Source: DATBLE01 sp963719325 (GTDB taxonomy: Bacteria > Actinomycetota > Thermoleophilia > Gaiellales > Gaiellaceae). Taken from it: a stretch of DNA of 64,000 nucleotides. The stretch spans positions 186,001-250,000 of the forward strand of contig CAVRBW010000005.1 in the NCBI GenBank assembly GCA_963719325.1, given 5' to 3'. Positions 10,147 through 18,628 of the stretch are shown piece by piece (the stretch's first letter is position 1; every line of letters begins with the position of its first letter). The notes beneath the pieces were generated by a model that was not told the DNA's origin, did not search any database, and was given only the letters and a program-made list of their open reading frames with translations. Both the position numbers and the translations under genes were made by a program.

Positions 10147-10930
10147 AGGTGTCGCGGTAGCGGTGGAAGAACGTCATCTCCGGCAGCAGGGCGAGCAACC
10201 CGTGCCGCTCACCCAGCCGGACGATCGCCTGCCGCCCCCTGTCGAGCTCCCCGATCGGAGACCCGTCGGCGATCACGTTCGCCGGCGCGTTGCGGGTCTC
10301 GTTCCGAACCACCAGCTCGAGACCACGGGGGATCACCAGCGGCCGCGCGTGCAAGGAGTGCGGCGAGACGAACGTGACCGCCATCGCGTCGAGCCCCCAC
10401 ATGAGGACGGGGCCGCCGCTGGAGAGGTTGTAGGCGGTCGAGCCGGTGGGACTGGCGCAGATCAGGCCGTCGCACGGCTGGACGCCGAGATCCTCGCCGC
10501 CGACCGCCCAGGCGAGCTCGACCATCCGTCCGATCGTGGATGTCCCGCAGACGATGTCGTTGACGGCGACCGCCTCCAGTCCGTCGAGGTGCACCTGGAG
10601 GGTGGGCAGGTCGACGATGCGGTACTCGCCGCCGAGCGCACGGCGCAGGCCGCTCTCCATGTCCGCCTGGCGCATGGTCGTGAGGAAGCCGACCCGCCCG
10701 AAGTTGACGCCGAGCACCGGGACGCCGGTGCCGAGGAACCGGTGCAGCGCCCGGAGCGTCGTCCCGTCGCCGCCGAGGACGATGGCCAGATCGGCCTCGT
10801 CGCCGTCGACGATCTCGACCTCGGCCTCGGTTGCGATCGCCTCGAGGCGGGCGAGCGCGCCGGCGATCACGTCCGGGTCGCCGTGGCTGACCACGGCGAC
10901 GCGGCGGACTCGTTCAGCCGATCGCGGCAT
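10136..10930 (-). CDS. nadK: NAD kinase
   Basis: Phosphorylates NAD to NADP. MPRSAERVRRVAVVSHGDPD leads to the diagnostic VLGGDGTTLRALH motif, then GVNFGRVGFLT, VNDIV and the S-P-T-G-S-T-A-Y-N loop. About 264 residues is normal. ATG 10930 is chosen because it gives the family length; the frame stays open upstream inside tlyA. It overlaps tlyA by 17 bases and recN by 11, so the three are probably co-translated. Confidence 0.95.
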   Translation of the reverse strand: MPRSAERVRRVAVVSHGDPDVIAGALARLEAIATEAEVEIVDGDEADLAIVLGGDGTTLRALHRFLGTGVPVLGVNFGRVGFLTTMRQADMESGLRRALGGEYRIVDLPTLQVHLDGLEAVAVNDIVCGTSTIGRMVELAWAVGGEDLGVQPCDGLICASPTGSTAYNLSSGGPVLMWGLDAMAVTFVSPHSLHARPLVIPRGLELVVRNETRNAPANVIADGSPIGELDRGRQAIVRLGERHGLLALLPEMTFFHRYRDTFAS

Positions 10931-11675
10931 CGATCCAGCGATCGAGCTCGGCGGGGATCCGCGCTCCCGGTCGGTGGGCGAGGTGGAGGAAGAGCTCACG
11001 GTTTCCTTTCGGGCCGGGCAGACCCGAGTCTACGACGCCCAGAGCCTCCCCAGTCCACGCGAGGGCCGCTTCTGCAACCTCTCGCACCACTCTCGCGCGT
11101 GTTTCGTGCGAGGTGACGACGCCCTTTCCGACCTCCGCGCGGCCGGCCTCGAACTGGGGCTTGACGAGCACGACCGCCTCCCAGCCGGGCGCGGCCAGCC
11201 GGAGCACCGGCGGCAGGACCTTGCGCGCCGAGATGAACGAGACGTCGCAGACGACCAGCCGAGGCGGAAACGGGAGCTCGGTGAGCTCCCGGGCGTTGAC
11301 GCGCTCGAGCACGATCACGCGCGGGTCGCCGCGCAGCCGGGGGTGGAGCTGACCGTACCCGACGTCGAGGGCGATCACGCGGGCCGCGCCCCGCTGGAGG
11401 AGGACGTCGGTGAAGCCGCCTGTCGAGGCGCCGACGTCGAGGCAGTCCAACCCGGCCGGGTCGACGTCGAACGCGTCGAGCGCGTTGGCGAGCTTCTCTC
11501 CCCCGCGGGAGACGAACCGGGGCGGGCGCTTCACGGCAAGCTCGGCGCCGTCGTCGACCTGCTCGCCCGCCTTCGAGTGGCCGGTCACCAGCCCGGCGAG
11601 GATCAGCGCCTGCGCCTGCGCGCGGCTCTCGGCGAGCCCACGCTCGACGAGCAGGACGTCGAGCCGCTTCTTCAC
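10914..11675 (-). CDS. tlyA: TlyA family rRNA 2'-O-methyltransferase
   Basis: About 253 residues starting GTG KKRLDVLLVERGLAESR, an S4-type RNA-binding domain. The RrmJ-like Rossmann domain follows: CLDVGASTGGFTDVLLQRGA, LVVCDVSFIS and VVLVKPQFEAGR. TlyA enzymes methylate 16S and 23S rRNA riboses and affect capreomycin sensitivity; older annotation calls them haemolysin A. It sits 4 bases after the polyprenyl synthase stop. The lineage's actual methylation targets cannot be deduced. Confidence 0.92.
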   Translation of the reverse strand: MKKRLDVLLVERGLAESRAQAQALILAGLVTGHSKAGEQVDDGAELAVKRPPRFVSRGGEKLANALDAFDVDPAGLDCLDVGASTGGFTDVLLQRGAARVIALDVGYGQLHPRLRGDPRVIVLERVNARELTELPFPPRLVVCDVSFISARKVLPPVLRLAAPGWEAVVLVKPQFEAGRAEVGKGVVTSHETRARVVREVAEAALAWTGEALGVVDSGLPGPKGNRELFLHLAHRPGARIPAELDRWIDAAIG

Positions 11676-11679
11676 GGGC

Positions 11680-12453
11680 TCAGACCGTACGGACGGCGAG
11701 GCCGCCGACGATGTCGTCGAGAACCGACGTGTCGACTTCGATCGCCGCCAGAGACGCTCGCGCTCGGTCGGCAGCCTGGTCGGCCAGCGCACGGGCCCGC
11801 TCGGGCCCGTGCGCAAGGACGTAGCCGTCGGCGTCGAGGATGTCGTCGACGATCTGGAAGAGCAGCCCTAGCTCGTCGCCGAATTTCCGCCAGCGCACCT
11901 GGTCGGCGTCGGGCAGGCCGGCAGCCCACAACGGCATGGCGACTGCCGCGTAGAAGAGGCGGCCCGTCTTCAGGCGATGAACCCGCTCGAGATCTGCATC
12001 CGGCTCCATCGTGTCCAGGTACTGACCTCCGATCATGCCCAGCGTCGCCTCGGCCAGCTCGCGTGCGACGTGCGGCGTTGGATAGGAGCACGCGAAGCGG
12101 AACGCCTCCGCGAGGAGGGCGTCGCCGGCGAGCACGGCCTTGGCCTCGCCGTAGGCAGCCCACACGCTCGGCTTGCCGCGACGCTCCTCGTCGCCGTCGA
12201 GCGAGGGGAGGTCGTCGTGGACGAGCGAGAAGTTGTGCACCATCTCGAGTGCGAGCGCCGCGGGCATCACCTGCTCCGGCGGCGCCCCGAGCGCCTCGCC
12301 GACGGCGAGCGAGATCACCGGCCGGACGCGCTTTCCGCCCATCTCCACGAGCGCGTACCGGGCCGACTCGCGCTGGCCCTCGAGCTCGGGCCAGAGCTCG
12401 AGCTGCTCGAGCGATTCCTCGACCAGCTCTCTCAGCTCGTCAGGCCCGCGCAT
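11680..12453 (-). CDS. Polyprenyl (farnesyl/geranylgeranyl) diphosphate synthase
   Basis: A 257-residue trans-prenyltransferase. It has MGGKRVRPVISLA, the first Asp-rich motif HDDLPSLDGDEERRGKPS and the second FQIVDDILD, which bind Mg2+-diphosphate and chain IPP onto allylic substrates. The two-residue insertion in the first motif (DD-xxxx-D) resembles bacterial short-chain FPP/GGPP synthases. Product length is uncertain. It lies in the classical xseB-ispA-tlyA neighbourhood, with its ATG overlapping the small upstream ORF. Confidence 0.88.
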   Translation of the reverse strand: MRGPDELRELVEESLEQLELWPELEGQRESARYALVEMGGKRVRPVISLAVGEALGAPPEQVMPAALALEMVHNFSLVHDDLPSLDGDEERRGKPSVWAAYGEAKAVLAGDALLAEAFRFACSYPTPHVARELAEATLGMIGGQYLDTMEPDADLERVHRLKTGRLFYAAVAMPLWAAGLPDADQVRWRKFGDELGLLFQIVDDILDADGYVLAHGPERARALADQAADRARASLAAIEVDTSVLDDIVGGLAVRTV

Positions 12454-12610
12454 CGGTCTCCCGCCGCTCGTCGTCGACCGCCTCGAGCAGATCCTTCGCG
12501 GCGGCTTCGACCTGGGTGAGCAGGTCGATCGCCTGCTCGAGATCAGTGCACGCCTCGACCTGCCGGCGCAGCTCCTCGAGCCGCGCGACCTTCTCCTCGA
12601 GCGTGCTCAT
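12440..12610 (-). CDS. Small coiled-coil protein, possible XseB-like
   Basis: A 56-residue ORF from ATG 12610: STLEEKVARLEELRRQVEAC, then heptad-like helices ending in DDERRETDARA. It overlaps the downstream synthase start by 14 bases. In many actinobacteria the exonuclease VII small subunit sits exactly here, and XseB is a short two-helix protein of similar size, so XseB is the first guess. The characteristic XseB residues are weak, and no xseA lies between this gene and nusB. I cannot confirm the function. Confidence 0.5.
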   Translation of the reverse strand: MSTLEEKVARLEELRRQVEACTDLEQAIDLLTQVEAAAKDLLEAVDDERRETDARA

Positions 12611-12681
12611 CGAGCCGCCTCCGCGTTCTCGGAAAACCTCGCCGCGGCGCCCGACCTGTGCGGGCGCCGCTCACAGCGGCT

Positions 12682-12767
12682 GCTGAGGTGCGAACGGGGT
12701 TGGGGAAGGGGGCACAGGGGGGAAACCGGCTGTTTCCCCCGTGAAGCGAGCCGGAGGCGAGTGACGC
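12682..12767. repeat. Intergenic repeat, copy A, with 9-bp hairpin
   Basis: About 86 bases nearly identical to 13216-13302. The core is GGGGGAAAC, a 5-base loop, GTTTCCCCC (12718-12740), flanked by a shared leader (GCTGAGGTGCGA...TTGGGGAAGGGGGCAC) and tail (AGCGAGCC..AGGCGAG). It lies between nusB and the small gene downstream. It may be a transcription attenuator or terminator lacking a T tract, or a small dispersed repeat. Confidence 0.7.
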
Positions 12768-13145
12768 TCATGCTGCCTCGCGGGCGATCCGCCCGAGAAT
12801 GCCGTTCACGAGCCGGCCCGCATCGTCGGACGCGTACCGCTTGGCGAGCGTGACTGCTTCGTCGATGGCCACTTCGAGGGGGACCGTACCTTCCTGCAGC
12901 TCGTGAACGCCAATGCGAAGGATGTTCCGCTCGAGGGTGCCGAGCTGCTTCGCCGGCCAGTCACCCGACACCTCGGTGATTTGCGCGTCCAGGTCGTCGG
13001 CATGGCCCGCAACTGCCTCGGCGAGCCCCATCGCGAAGTCGTCCACCTCGCCCTCGTAGTTCGTCCCGAGCGGCTGGCCGGTCAGATCCCACTGGTAGAG
13101 GAGGAAGAGCGCAGTCCGGCGCGCGGCACGCCGCGAGAGGCTCAT
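12768..13145 (-). CDS. nusB: Transcription antitermination factor NusB
   Basis: A 125-residue all-helical protein: MSLSRRAARRTALFLLYQWD, then LDAQITEVSGDWPAKQLGTL, ERNILRIGVHEL, and EVAIDEAVTLAKRYASDDAG with GRLVNGILGRI. These are the signatures of NusB, which binds boxA RNA with NusE in rRNA antitermination. The start is ATG 13145. It is flanked on both sides by copies of the same intergenic hairpin repeat. Confidence 0.93.
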   Translation of the reverse strand: MSLSRRAARRTALFLLYQWDLTGQPLGTNYEGEVDDFAMGLAEAVAGHADDLDAQITEVSGDWPAKQLGTLERNILRIGVHELQEGTVPLEVAIDEAVTLAKRYASDDAGRLVNGILGRIAREAA

Positions 13146-13215
13146 AGAACGACCGCGCCAGTCGCGCAGGATCCCGTCGCCGCGACCGACATGGCGGGCG
13201 CGGCTCCCGACCGTT

Positions 13216-13302
13216 GCTGAGGTGCGAGCGGGTTTGGGGAAGGGGGCACGCGGGGGAAACCGGCTGTTTCCCCCGCGGGAGCGAGCCGAAGGCGAGCGAC
13301 GG
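13216..13302. repeat. Intergenic repeat, copy B, with 9-bp hairpin
   Basis: The second copy of the 12682-12767 repeat, between accC and nusB. The hairpin GGGGGAAAC-loop-GTTTCCCCC is at 13252-13274 with the same five-base loop CGGCT. Each copy lies just before the next minus-strand gene, so both would be transcribed as leader or inter-cistronic RNA. Confidence 0.7.
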
Positions 13303-14634
13303 TCACCAATGCTCCTCGAGGTAGGAGGTGGTGTACTCGCCGCTCCGGAAGGCGTTGCTCGTGAGGACGTCCCTCGCGAAGTCGCGCGTCGTCGCGACGC
13401 CGTCGACCTGGAGCTCCCCCAGGGCGCGCAGGGCACGGGCGATCGCAGCCGGCCGGTCCGCATCCCAGACGATCAGCTTGGCCAGCAGCGAGTCGTAGTT
13501 CGGCGGAATGATCGTGCCCTGCTCGATATGGGTGTCGAAGCGGATCCCCGGGCCGGCCGGCACGCGCAGCCGCTCGATCCGGCCCGGCGAGGGGGCGAAG
13601 TCCTGGGCGGGATCTTCGGCGTTGATGCGGACTTCGATGGCGTGTCCCGTACGCGGGGCGCGACCTGTGCTCGCGAGCTCCTCGCCGGCCGCGATCCGCA
13701 GCTGCTCCCGCACGATGTCAATTCCCGTGACGAGCTCCGTGACCGGGTGCTCGACCTGCAGGCGGGCGTTCAGCTCGATGAAGTGGAACGAGCCGTCGGC
13801 ACCCAGCAGGAACTCGATCGTTCCCGCGTTCGTGTAGCCGGTCGCGAGGCACGCGCGCTCCGCGGCCTGCTCCATCTCCTCGCGCGTCTCGGGAGTGAGC
13901 GCGGGCGACGGCGACTCCTCGACGAGCTTCTGGTGGCGCCGCTGGATCGAGCACTCGCGCTCGCCGAGGGTCAACACGCCGCCGCGGCCGTCCGCGAGCA
14001 CCTGAATCTCGACATGGCGAGCGGGAACGAGTGCCTTCTCGACGTAGAGGCTGCCGTCTCCGAAGGCGGCATCCGCCTCCGCGGAGGCGGTCGCGAACGC
14101 GGAGTCGAGCTCGCCGGCCGACGAGACGAGCCGCATGCCGCGACCTCCGCCGCCCGCGGCCGCCTTGAGCAGGAGCGGAAAGCCGACCTCCGGGGCGAGC
14201 TGTCGAGCCTGTGCCAGCGTCGTCGCGCCCTCGGTCCCCGGTACCAGCGGCACGCCGGCCTGCTTCATTGCCAGCTTCGCCTGCACCTTGTCTCCCATCC
14301 GCGCCATCACCTCGGCGTCCGGCCCGATGAAGACCAGGTCGTTGTCGACACAGGCCTGCACGAAGGCGGGCCGCTCCGAGAGGAAGCCGTAGCCGGGGTG
14401 GACCGCCTCGCAGCCGGTGGTGTTGGCGGCCGCGACCACCGACGGGACGTTCAGGTAGCTCTCGGCGGGAGACGGGGGGCCGATGCAAACCGCTCGATCG
14501 GCGAGCCGCACGTGGAGCGCGTCCCGGTCGACGGTCGAGAACACGGCGACGGACTCGACGCCGAGCTCGCGGAGCGCACGGATCACCCGGACGGCGATCT
14601 CGCCGCGGTTCGCGACCAGAACCCGCTTGAACAC
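13303..14634 (-). CDS. accC: Biotin carboxylase subunit
   Basis: A 443-residue ATP-grasp enzyme that carboxylates biotin on BCCP. VFKRVLVANRGEIAVRVIRA, HPGYGFLSE, the glycine-rich KAAAGGGGRGMR ATP loop, ERECSIQRRHQKLVEE, FIELNARLQVEHPVTE and the C-terminal DSLLAKLIVW are all present. The start is GTG 14634, two bases after the stop of the carboxyltransferase-BCCP gene. It presumably carboxylates the BCCP domain encoded immediately upstream. Confidence 0.95.
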   Translation of the reverse strand: MFKRVLVANRGEIAVRVIRALRELGVESVAVFSTVDRDALHVRLADRAVCIGPPSPAESYLNVPSVVAAANTTGCEAVHPGYGFLSERPAFVQACVDNDLVFIGPDAEVMARMGDKVQAKLAMKQAGVPLVPGTEGATTLAQARQLAPEVGFPLLLKAAAGGGGRGMRLVSSAGELDSAFATASAEADAAFGDGSLYVEKALVPARHVEIQVLADGRGGVLTLGERECSIQRRHQKLVEESPSPALTPETREEMEQAAERACLATGYTNAGTIEFLLGADGSFHFIELNARLQVEHPVTELVTGIDIVREQLRIAAGEELASTGRAPRTGHAIEVRINAEDPAQDFAPSPGRIERLRVPAGPGIRFDTHIEQGTIIPPNYDSLLAKLIVWDADRPAAIARALRALGELQVDGVATTRDFARDVLTSNAFRSGEYTTSYLEEHW

Positions 14635-14635
14635 G

Positions 14636-16480
14636 CTAGAGGCCTGGTGGGCGCCCGTTGACGGGCTCGAGCTCGAACAGGACCTGGCCGTACTCGACCG
14701 GCTGGGCGTTGTCGGCGCAGATGCGCCGGACGATTCCCTCCTGCTCCGCCTTGACCTCGTTCATGAGCTTCATCGCCTCGAGGATGCAGACCGTTTGCCC
14801 GTATCCGACGACGTCGCCCTCCTCGACGAACGGCGGTGCTCCGGGCGTGGACGCGCGGTAGAAGGTGCCGACCATCGGCGCCTCGATCCGGATCAGGCCC
14901 GGAGACGGCGGCGGCCCGGCGGGGGCAGCCGCCGAGGTCTCCTCGGCGGGATTCGCGGCCGCCTCGACCAGCGACTCGGCCTGTTCGGTGCTGCGTCGCA
15001 CGGTGACGCGCAGCCCGCCGTCCTCGATCGTCACCTCCCCCACACCCGACTCCTGGACGATGCGCACGATCTCGCGGATCCGCTCGGCCCGGGACGAGTC
15101 GACGCTGCCGACCTCGAGGACGTCCTCCCGGCCGCGGCTGCGCATCGCGCGAAGCAGAGGCTCGGCGGCCTCGCCGAAGAGCGCGACCAGAAGCAGGTCT
15201 TCTTCGCTCGACGCGAGCCCTGTGTACCGGTCGCGCAGCTCGTCGAGATCCGGTTCCTCGGCGGGAGGAGGCGCGCCGTTCGTGACGAGCTCGACCGCCC
15301 GCCTGACGGCAGGCGAGATCTCCCGTGGCGGAGTGCCGTAGCGACCTTCGAAGAGGTCGCGGAGCTCGTCGACGACCGTCTGGTACCGCTCGGCGGCAAG
15401 CACGTGCAGCAGCGCCTGGGAGGCGAGCACCTGACCGATCGGAGCCGCAAGGGGCGGCCATCCCGCCTCGGCCCGAATTTTGCCGAGCTCGTCGATCACG
15501 TCGTCGAGCCGGTCGTCGGCCCGGTGGGCGCGCAGGTGCACGTCCACTGCGGCGACGAGACCTGCGGGCAGGCTGTGCTGCGCGGCACGCGTCGCGATCC
15601 GCGGCGCGAGCGGCACGACCGGCTGGTCGCCGATGTGCTCGTCGATCAGGTCGGAGGCGCGCCAGAGGGCATCGACGTTCGTGCCCGTGCCGAGGCCGAG
15701 CCCGTCCAGCGCGTCGGCGGCGGCCTCTCCCGACACGCGGTGCAGGACGAGCGCCACCGGATACGCCGCGCACGCGATCAGGTCGACGCCCGCGCGTGCG
15801 CCCTCGATCGCAGCCGCGAGTGCACTCCCTCCCGCGGCCTGGCAGTAGAGACCGACCGGCAGCCCGCTGGCATCCCGAATGGCCTCGACGAGCTCGCGGA
15901 CGCGGTGCGGCTCGAGCGATCCGGATGGATCGTGGACGAGGACCCGGGCAGCACCCAGCTCGAGCAGGCGCTGAGCTTGCTCGAGCAGCGCGTCGGTCTC
16001 TCCCGACGGCCCGGGGCTATAGACGAGGCCCGCGTCGAACTCACGGCCGGCGGCCGTGATCGCCTCGCTCGCCTCGCGGAGGTTCGAGACGTCGTTGAGG
16101 GGGTCGTGAAGGCGGAAGACGTCTATACCGCTCTCGGCGGCGGACTCGACGAATCGCCGTACGAAGTCGATCCCGACCGGCCGGGAGCCGACGAGAAAGC
16201 GGCCGCGGAGCGCAAGCGCGAGGGGCGTCTTCGTTCTGGCGCGGATCGCCCGGATGCGCTCCCAGGGGCTCTCGACGCCGCGCTTGACCGCGAAGTCGAA
16301 GCAGCCGCCGCCGGAGACCTCGAGGTATGCGAAGCCCGCGGTGTCGAGGATCTCCGCGAGCTCCAGCTGCGCGGCGGTCGGCATGACGCCCGCGAGCGGC
16401 TCCTGGCCGAGCAGCCGAATAGTCGTGTCGACGAGCGTCGGCACCGGCTGGAGCCTATCTCCCCTGTCAGGCTCCGGCAC
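14636..16480 (-). CDS. Fusion: carboxyltransferase domain plus biotin carboxyl carrier domain
   Basis: About 614 residues. Residues 1 to about 270 resemble the TIM-barrel carboxyltransferase of oxaloacetate decarboxylase alpha, pyruvate carboxylase and transcarboxylase 5S: VDTTIRLLGQEPLAGVMPTA, FRLHDPLNDVSNL, VLVHDPSGSL. A helical region follows. The last 150 or so residues read like AccB: RIREIVRIVQESGVGEVTIE, a Pro/Ala linker, then the biotinyl domain with EAMKLMNEVKAEQEG (biotinylated Lys). The adjacent accC suggests one acyl-CoA or oxo-acid carboxylase. The canonical D-T-x-x-R-D-G-x-Q is altered to DTTIRLLGQE, so activity of the barrel is doubtful. Starts at GTG 16480 or 16444. Confidence 0.8.
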   Translation of the reverse strand: MPEPDRGDRLQPVPTLVDTTIRLLGQEPLAGVMPTAAQLELAEILDTAGFAYLEVSGGGCFDFAVKRGVESPWERIRAIRARTKTPLALALRGRFLVGSRPVGIDFVRRFVESAAESGIDVFRLHDPLNDVSNLREASEAITAAGREFDAGLVYSPGPSGETDALLEQAQRLLELGAARVLVHDPSGSLEPHRVRELVEAIRDASGLPVGLYCQAAGGSALAAAIEGARAGVDLIACAAYPVALVLHRVSGEAAADALDGLGLGTGTNVDALWRASDLIDEHIGDQPVVPLAPRIATRAAQHSLPAGLVAAVDVHLRAHRADDRLDDVIDELGKIRAEAGWPPLAAPIGQVLASQALLHVLAAERYQTVVDELRDLFEGRYGTPPREISPAVRRAVELVTNGAPPPAEEPDLDELRDRYTGLASSEEDLLLVALFGEAAEPLLRAMRSRGREDVLEVGSVDSSRAERIREIVRIVQESGVGEVTIEDGGLRVTVRRSTEQAESLVEAAANPAEETSAAAPAGPPPSPGLIRIEAPMVGTFYRASTPGAPPFVEEGDVVGYGQTVCILEAMKLMNEVKAEQEGIVRRICADNAQPVEYGQVLFELEPVNGRPPGL

Positions 16481-16485
16481 TCGAA

Positions 16486-16555
16486 CGTCTGTGGACGAAA
16501 CGTTGCCGAACCGTCACACCCTAGTGTCAGACACTGGGTGGCAAACGTCACGACG
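16486..16555. repeat. Dispersed 70-bp repeat with GTGTC-GACAC dyad, copy 1
   Basis: This stretch between efp and the carboxyltransferase gene matches 47163-47230 in reverse orientation. Shared blocks are a GTCTGTGGACGAA-type end, a GTTGCCGAA block, the dyad CTAGTGTCAGACACTGG (16521-16537) and ACGTCACGACG. Being intergenic twice and centred on a dyad, it could be an operator, a divergent-promoter element or a small mobile repeat. Confidence 0.65.
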
Positions 16556-16577
16556 CTCGAGCGGGCCCTGGCGACCT

Positions 16578-17144
16578 CTACGCCCTAGAGATGTAGCGCT
16601 TCTCGCGCGGGTCGACCTTGATCCGATCGCCCACGTTCACGAACAACGGCACCTGGACGATCGCTCCGGTCTCGAGCGTCGCCGGCTTCGTCACGTTGGA
16701 GACCGTGTCTCCGCGCACGCCCGGCTCGGTGTCCGACACCGCCAGCTCGACCGACGACGGCAGCTGGACCCCCGCCGGCTTGCCGTCAACCATCAGCAGC
16801 TGAACCGAGCTGGACGGTTGCAGGAACACGAGCGCGTCCTCGACCGATTCGCGCGAGAGGTGCATCTGCTCGTAGTTCTCCTCGTCCATGAAGATGACGT
16901 CGTCGCCCGCGTCGTAGAGGTACTGGACGCTCTTGACCTCGGTGTGGACGCGGGTGAACTTCTCGCCCGCCCGGAAGGTGCGGTCAACGACGGCGCCCGA
17001 CTCGAGGGCCTTCAGCTTCGTGCGGACGAAGGCGCCGCCCTTGCCCGGCTTCACGTGCTGGAACTCGACGATGCGCCACGGCACCCCGTCGACCTCGATG
17101 TGCATGCCGTTCTTGAACTGGTTGGTGTTGACGACGTCGGCCAT
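16578..17144 (-). CDS. efp: Translation elongation factor P
   Basis: A 188-residue three-domain EF-P that relieves ribosome stalling at polyproline. ADVVNTNQFKNGMHIEVDG, then the tip loop VKPGKGGAFVRTKLK with the normally modified residue as Lys in PGKGG. OB domains follow with LPSSVELAVSDTEPGVRGDT and a C-terminal GDRIKVDPREKRYISRA. Only 12 bases separate it from the Xaa-Pro peptidase upstream, a common actinobacterial pairing (aroQ-pepQ-efp). Confidence 0.96.
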   Translation of the reverse strand: MADVVNTNQFKNGMHIEVDGVPWRIVEFQHVKPGKGGAFVRTKLKALESGAVVDRTFRAGEKFTRVHTEVKSVQYLYDAGDDVIFMDEENYEQMHLSRESVEDALVFLQPSSSVQLLMVDGKPAGVQLPSSVELAVSDTEPGVRGDTVSNVTKPATLETGAIVQVPLFVNVGDRIKVDPREKRYISRA

Positions 17145-17156
17145 CGGGCCCGCAAT

Positions 17157-18191
17157 CTAGCGAACCGTCACCAGCTCCTTGGTGAAGGTCGTCAGCACCT
17201 CGGGCCCGTCGGCGCCGATCACGACCAGGTCTTCGATCCTGATTCCGCCCAGCCCCGGGTGGTAGATCCCCGGCTCGACCGTGACCACGCCGCCGACGGC
17301 GAGCACGTCCTCGCTCTCCGGCCGCAGGCGCGGCTGCTCGTGGATCTCCATCCCGACGCCGTGGCCGAGGCCGTGGCCGAAGAGCTCGCCGAGCCCTTCG
17401 CCGGCGATCACGTCCCGGGCCGCAGCGTCCACCTCGCGCCCGCCCGCGCCGGCGCGCACGGCAGCCAGTCCGGCCTTCTGCCCGCGGAGGCAGACCTCGT
17501 ACGAACGTGCAAGCTCCGCCGGCAATGTCCCCGTCGCGAACGTCCTGGTGCAGTCGGAGCAGTACCCGTCGAGCCTCGCAGCGGCGTCGACGACAACGGT
17601 CTGCCCGTCCTCGATCTTCCGATCGCCCGGGGTCGCGTGCGGCAGCGCTCCGTTCGCCCCGGCGGCGACGATCGCCTCGAACGCCGGACCGTCGGCGCCG
17701 AGCTCGTGCATCAGCGACTCGAGCCACCAGGCGAGCTCACGCTCGGTTCTGCCCGCGAACCGCTCCTCGGCCAGACGCGCGAAGCATTCGCTCGTGATCG
17801 CAGACGCGCGGCTGATCGCCGCCAGCTCCTCGCTCTCCTTCACCGCACGGACGCCCTCGAGCAGCTCGTGTCGAGCGACGAGGTCGATCCCGGCGGCGTC
17901 GAGCGCGGCCCAGTCCGCGTAGGTCATGTGCTCGGCCTCGAACCCGATCCTCGGCGGCAGGTGGTCGGGAAGCCCCGTGTGGAGGTTGCGCGGCACCTCG
18001 GTGACGTCGAGCCCGAGCGCTTTCGCCTTCTCGCGGTAGCGGGAATCGGTGAACAGCCGCAGCCGATCCGGCTCGACCAGGAGCGCCGCGTTCGAGCTGG
18101 CCAGACCCGTCAGGTACTTGACGTTCACCGGCTTCGTGACGAGTAGCGGCTCCTCGATCAGAGCGCGAACGCGCTCGAGGCGGGTCCTCAC
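17157..18191 (-). CDS. Xaa-Pro aminopeptidase/dipeptidase (M24)
   Basis: A 344-residue pita-bread metallopeptidase. The creatinase-like N-terminal domain (LVTKPVNVKYLTGLASSNAA) precedes the catalytic domain with metal ligands in VVVDAAARLDGYCSDCTRTF (two Asp), GHGLGHGVGMEIHEQP (His), VTVEPGIYHPG (Glu) and GGIRIEDLVVI (Glu). It cleaves peptides with proline at the second position in the cytosol. The GTG start at 18191 overlaps the aroQ stop. The open frame extends far upstream antisense to aroB, but that is GC-rich read-through. Confidence 0.9.
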   Translation of the reverse strand: MRTRLERVRALIEEPLLVTKPVNVKYLTGLASSNAALLVEPDRLRLFTDSRYREKAKALGLDVTEVPRNLHTGLPDHLPPRIGFEAEHMTYADWAALDAAGIDLVARHELLEGVRAVKESEELAAISRASAITSECFARLAEERFAGRTERELAWWLESLMHELGADGPAFEAIVAAGANGALPHATPGDRKIEDGQTVVVDAAARLDGYCSDCTRTFATGTLPAELARSYEVCLRGQKAGLAAVRAGAGGREVDAAARDVIAGEGLGELFGHGLGHGVGMEIHEQPRLRPESEDVLAVGGVVTVEPGIYHPGLGGIRIEDLVVIGADGPEVLTTFTKELVTVR

Positions 18192-18616
18192 GTGCGTGCC
18201 GCCAGGAACTCGAGCGCCTCGCGATATCCCTCCGGCCCCTTGCCCATCACGCGCTTCGCGGCAAGGTCGGCGATCACCGAGTGGCGGCGCCAGTCCTCGC
18301 GCTGCTCGATGTTCGACAGGTGCACCTCCACGACGGGGATGCGAAAGAGCTCGACCGCGTCGCGGATCGCCCAGCTGTAGTGCGTCCAGGCCGCCGGGTT
18401 GACGATCACGCCTTCGGCGGTGTCGAGGGCCTCGTGGCACCACTCGATGTATTGACCCTCGTGATTCGTCTGACGGCAGCGCACGCGCAGCTCGAGCTCG
18501 CTCGCCCACTCGTAGATGCGCGTCTCGAGCTCCGAGATGGTCAGGCCGCCGTAGAGCGTCGGGTCGCGGCGGCCGAGCTCGTTCAGATTGACGCCGTTCA
18601 GGACCTCGATCTGCAT
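18188..18616 (-). CDS. aroQ: Type II 3-dehydroquinate dehydratase
   Basis: A 142-residue enzyme converting 3-dehydroquinate to 3-dehydroshikimate. Family landmarks: IEVLNGVNLNELGRRDPTLY (with the lid Arg and Tyr), CRQTNHEGQYIEWCHEA, VNPAAWTHYSWAIRDA and VEVHLSNIEQREDWRRHSV with the catalytic His region. It directly follows aroKB, aroC and aroE, which complete most of the shikimate pathway here. Confidence 0.95.
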   Translation of the reverse strand: MQIEVLNGVNLNELGRRDPTLYGGLTISELETRIYEWASELELRVRCRQTNHEGQYIEWCHEALDTAEGVIVNPAAWTHYSWAIRDAVELFRIPVVEVHLSNIEQREDWRRHSVIADLAAKRVMGKGPEGYREALEFLAART

Positions 18617-18628
18617 GGCGCGCGGACC

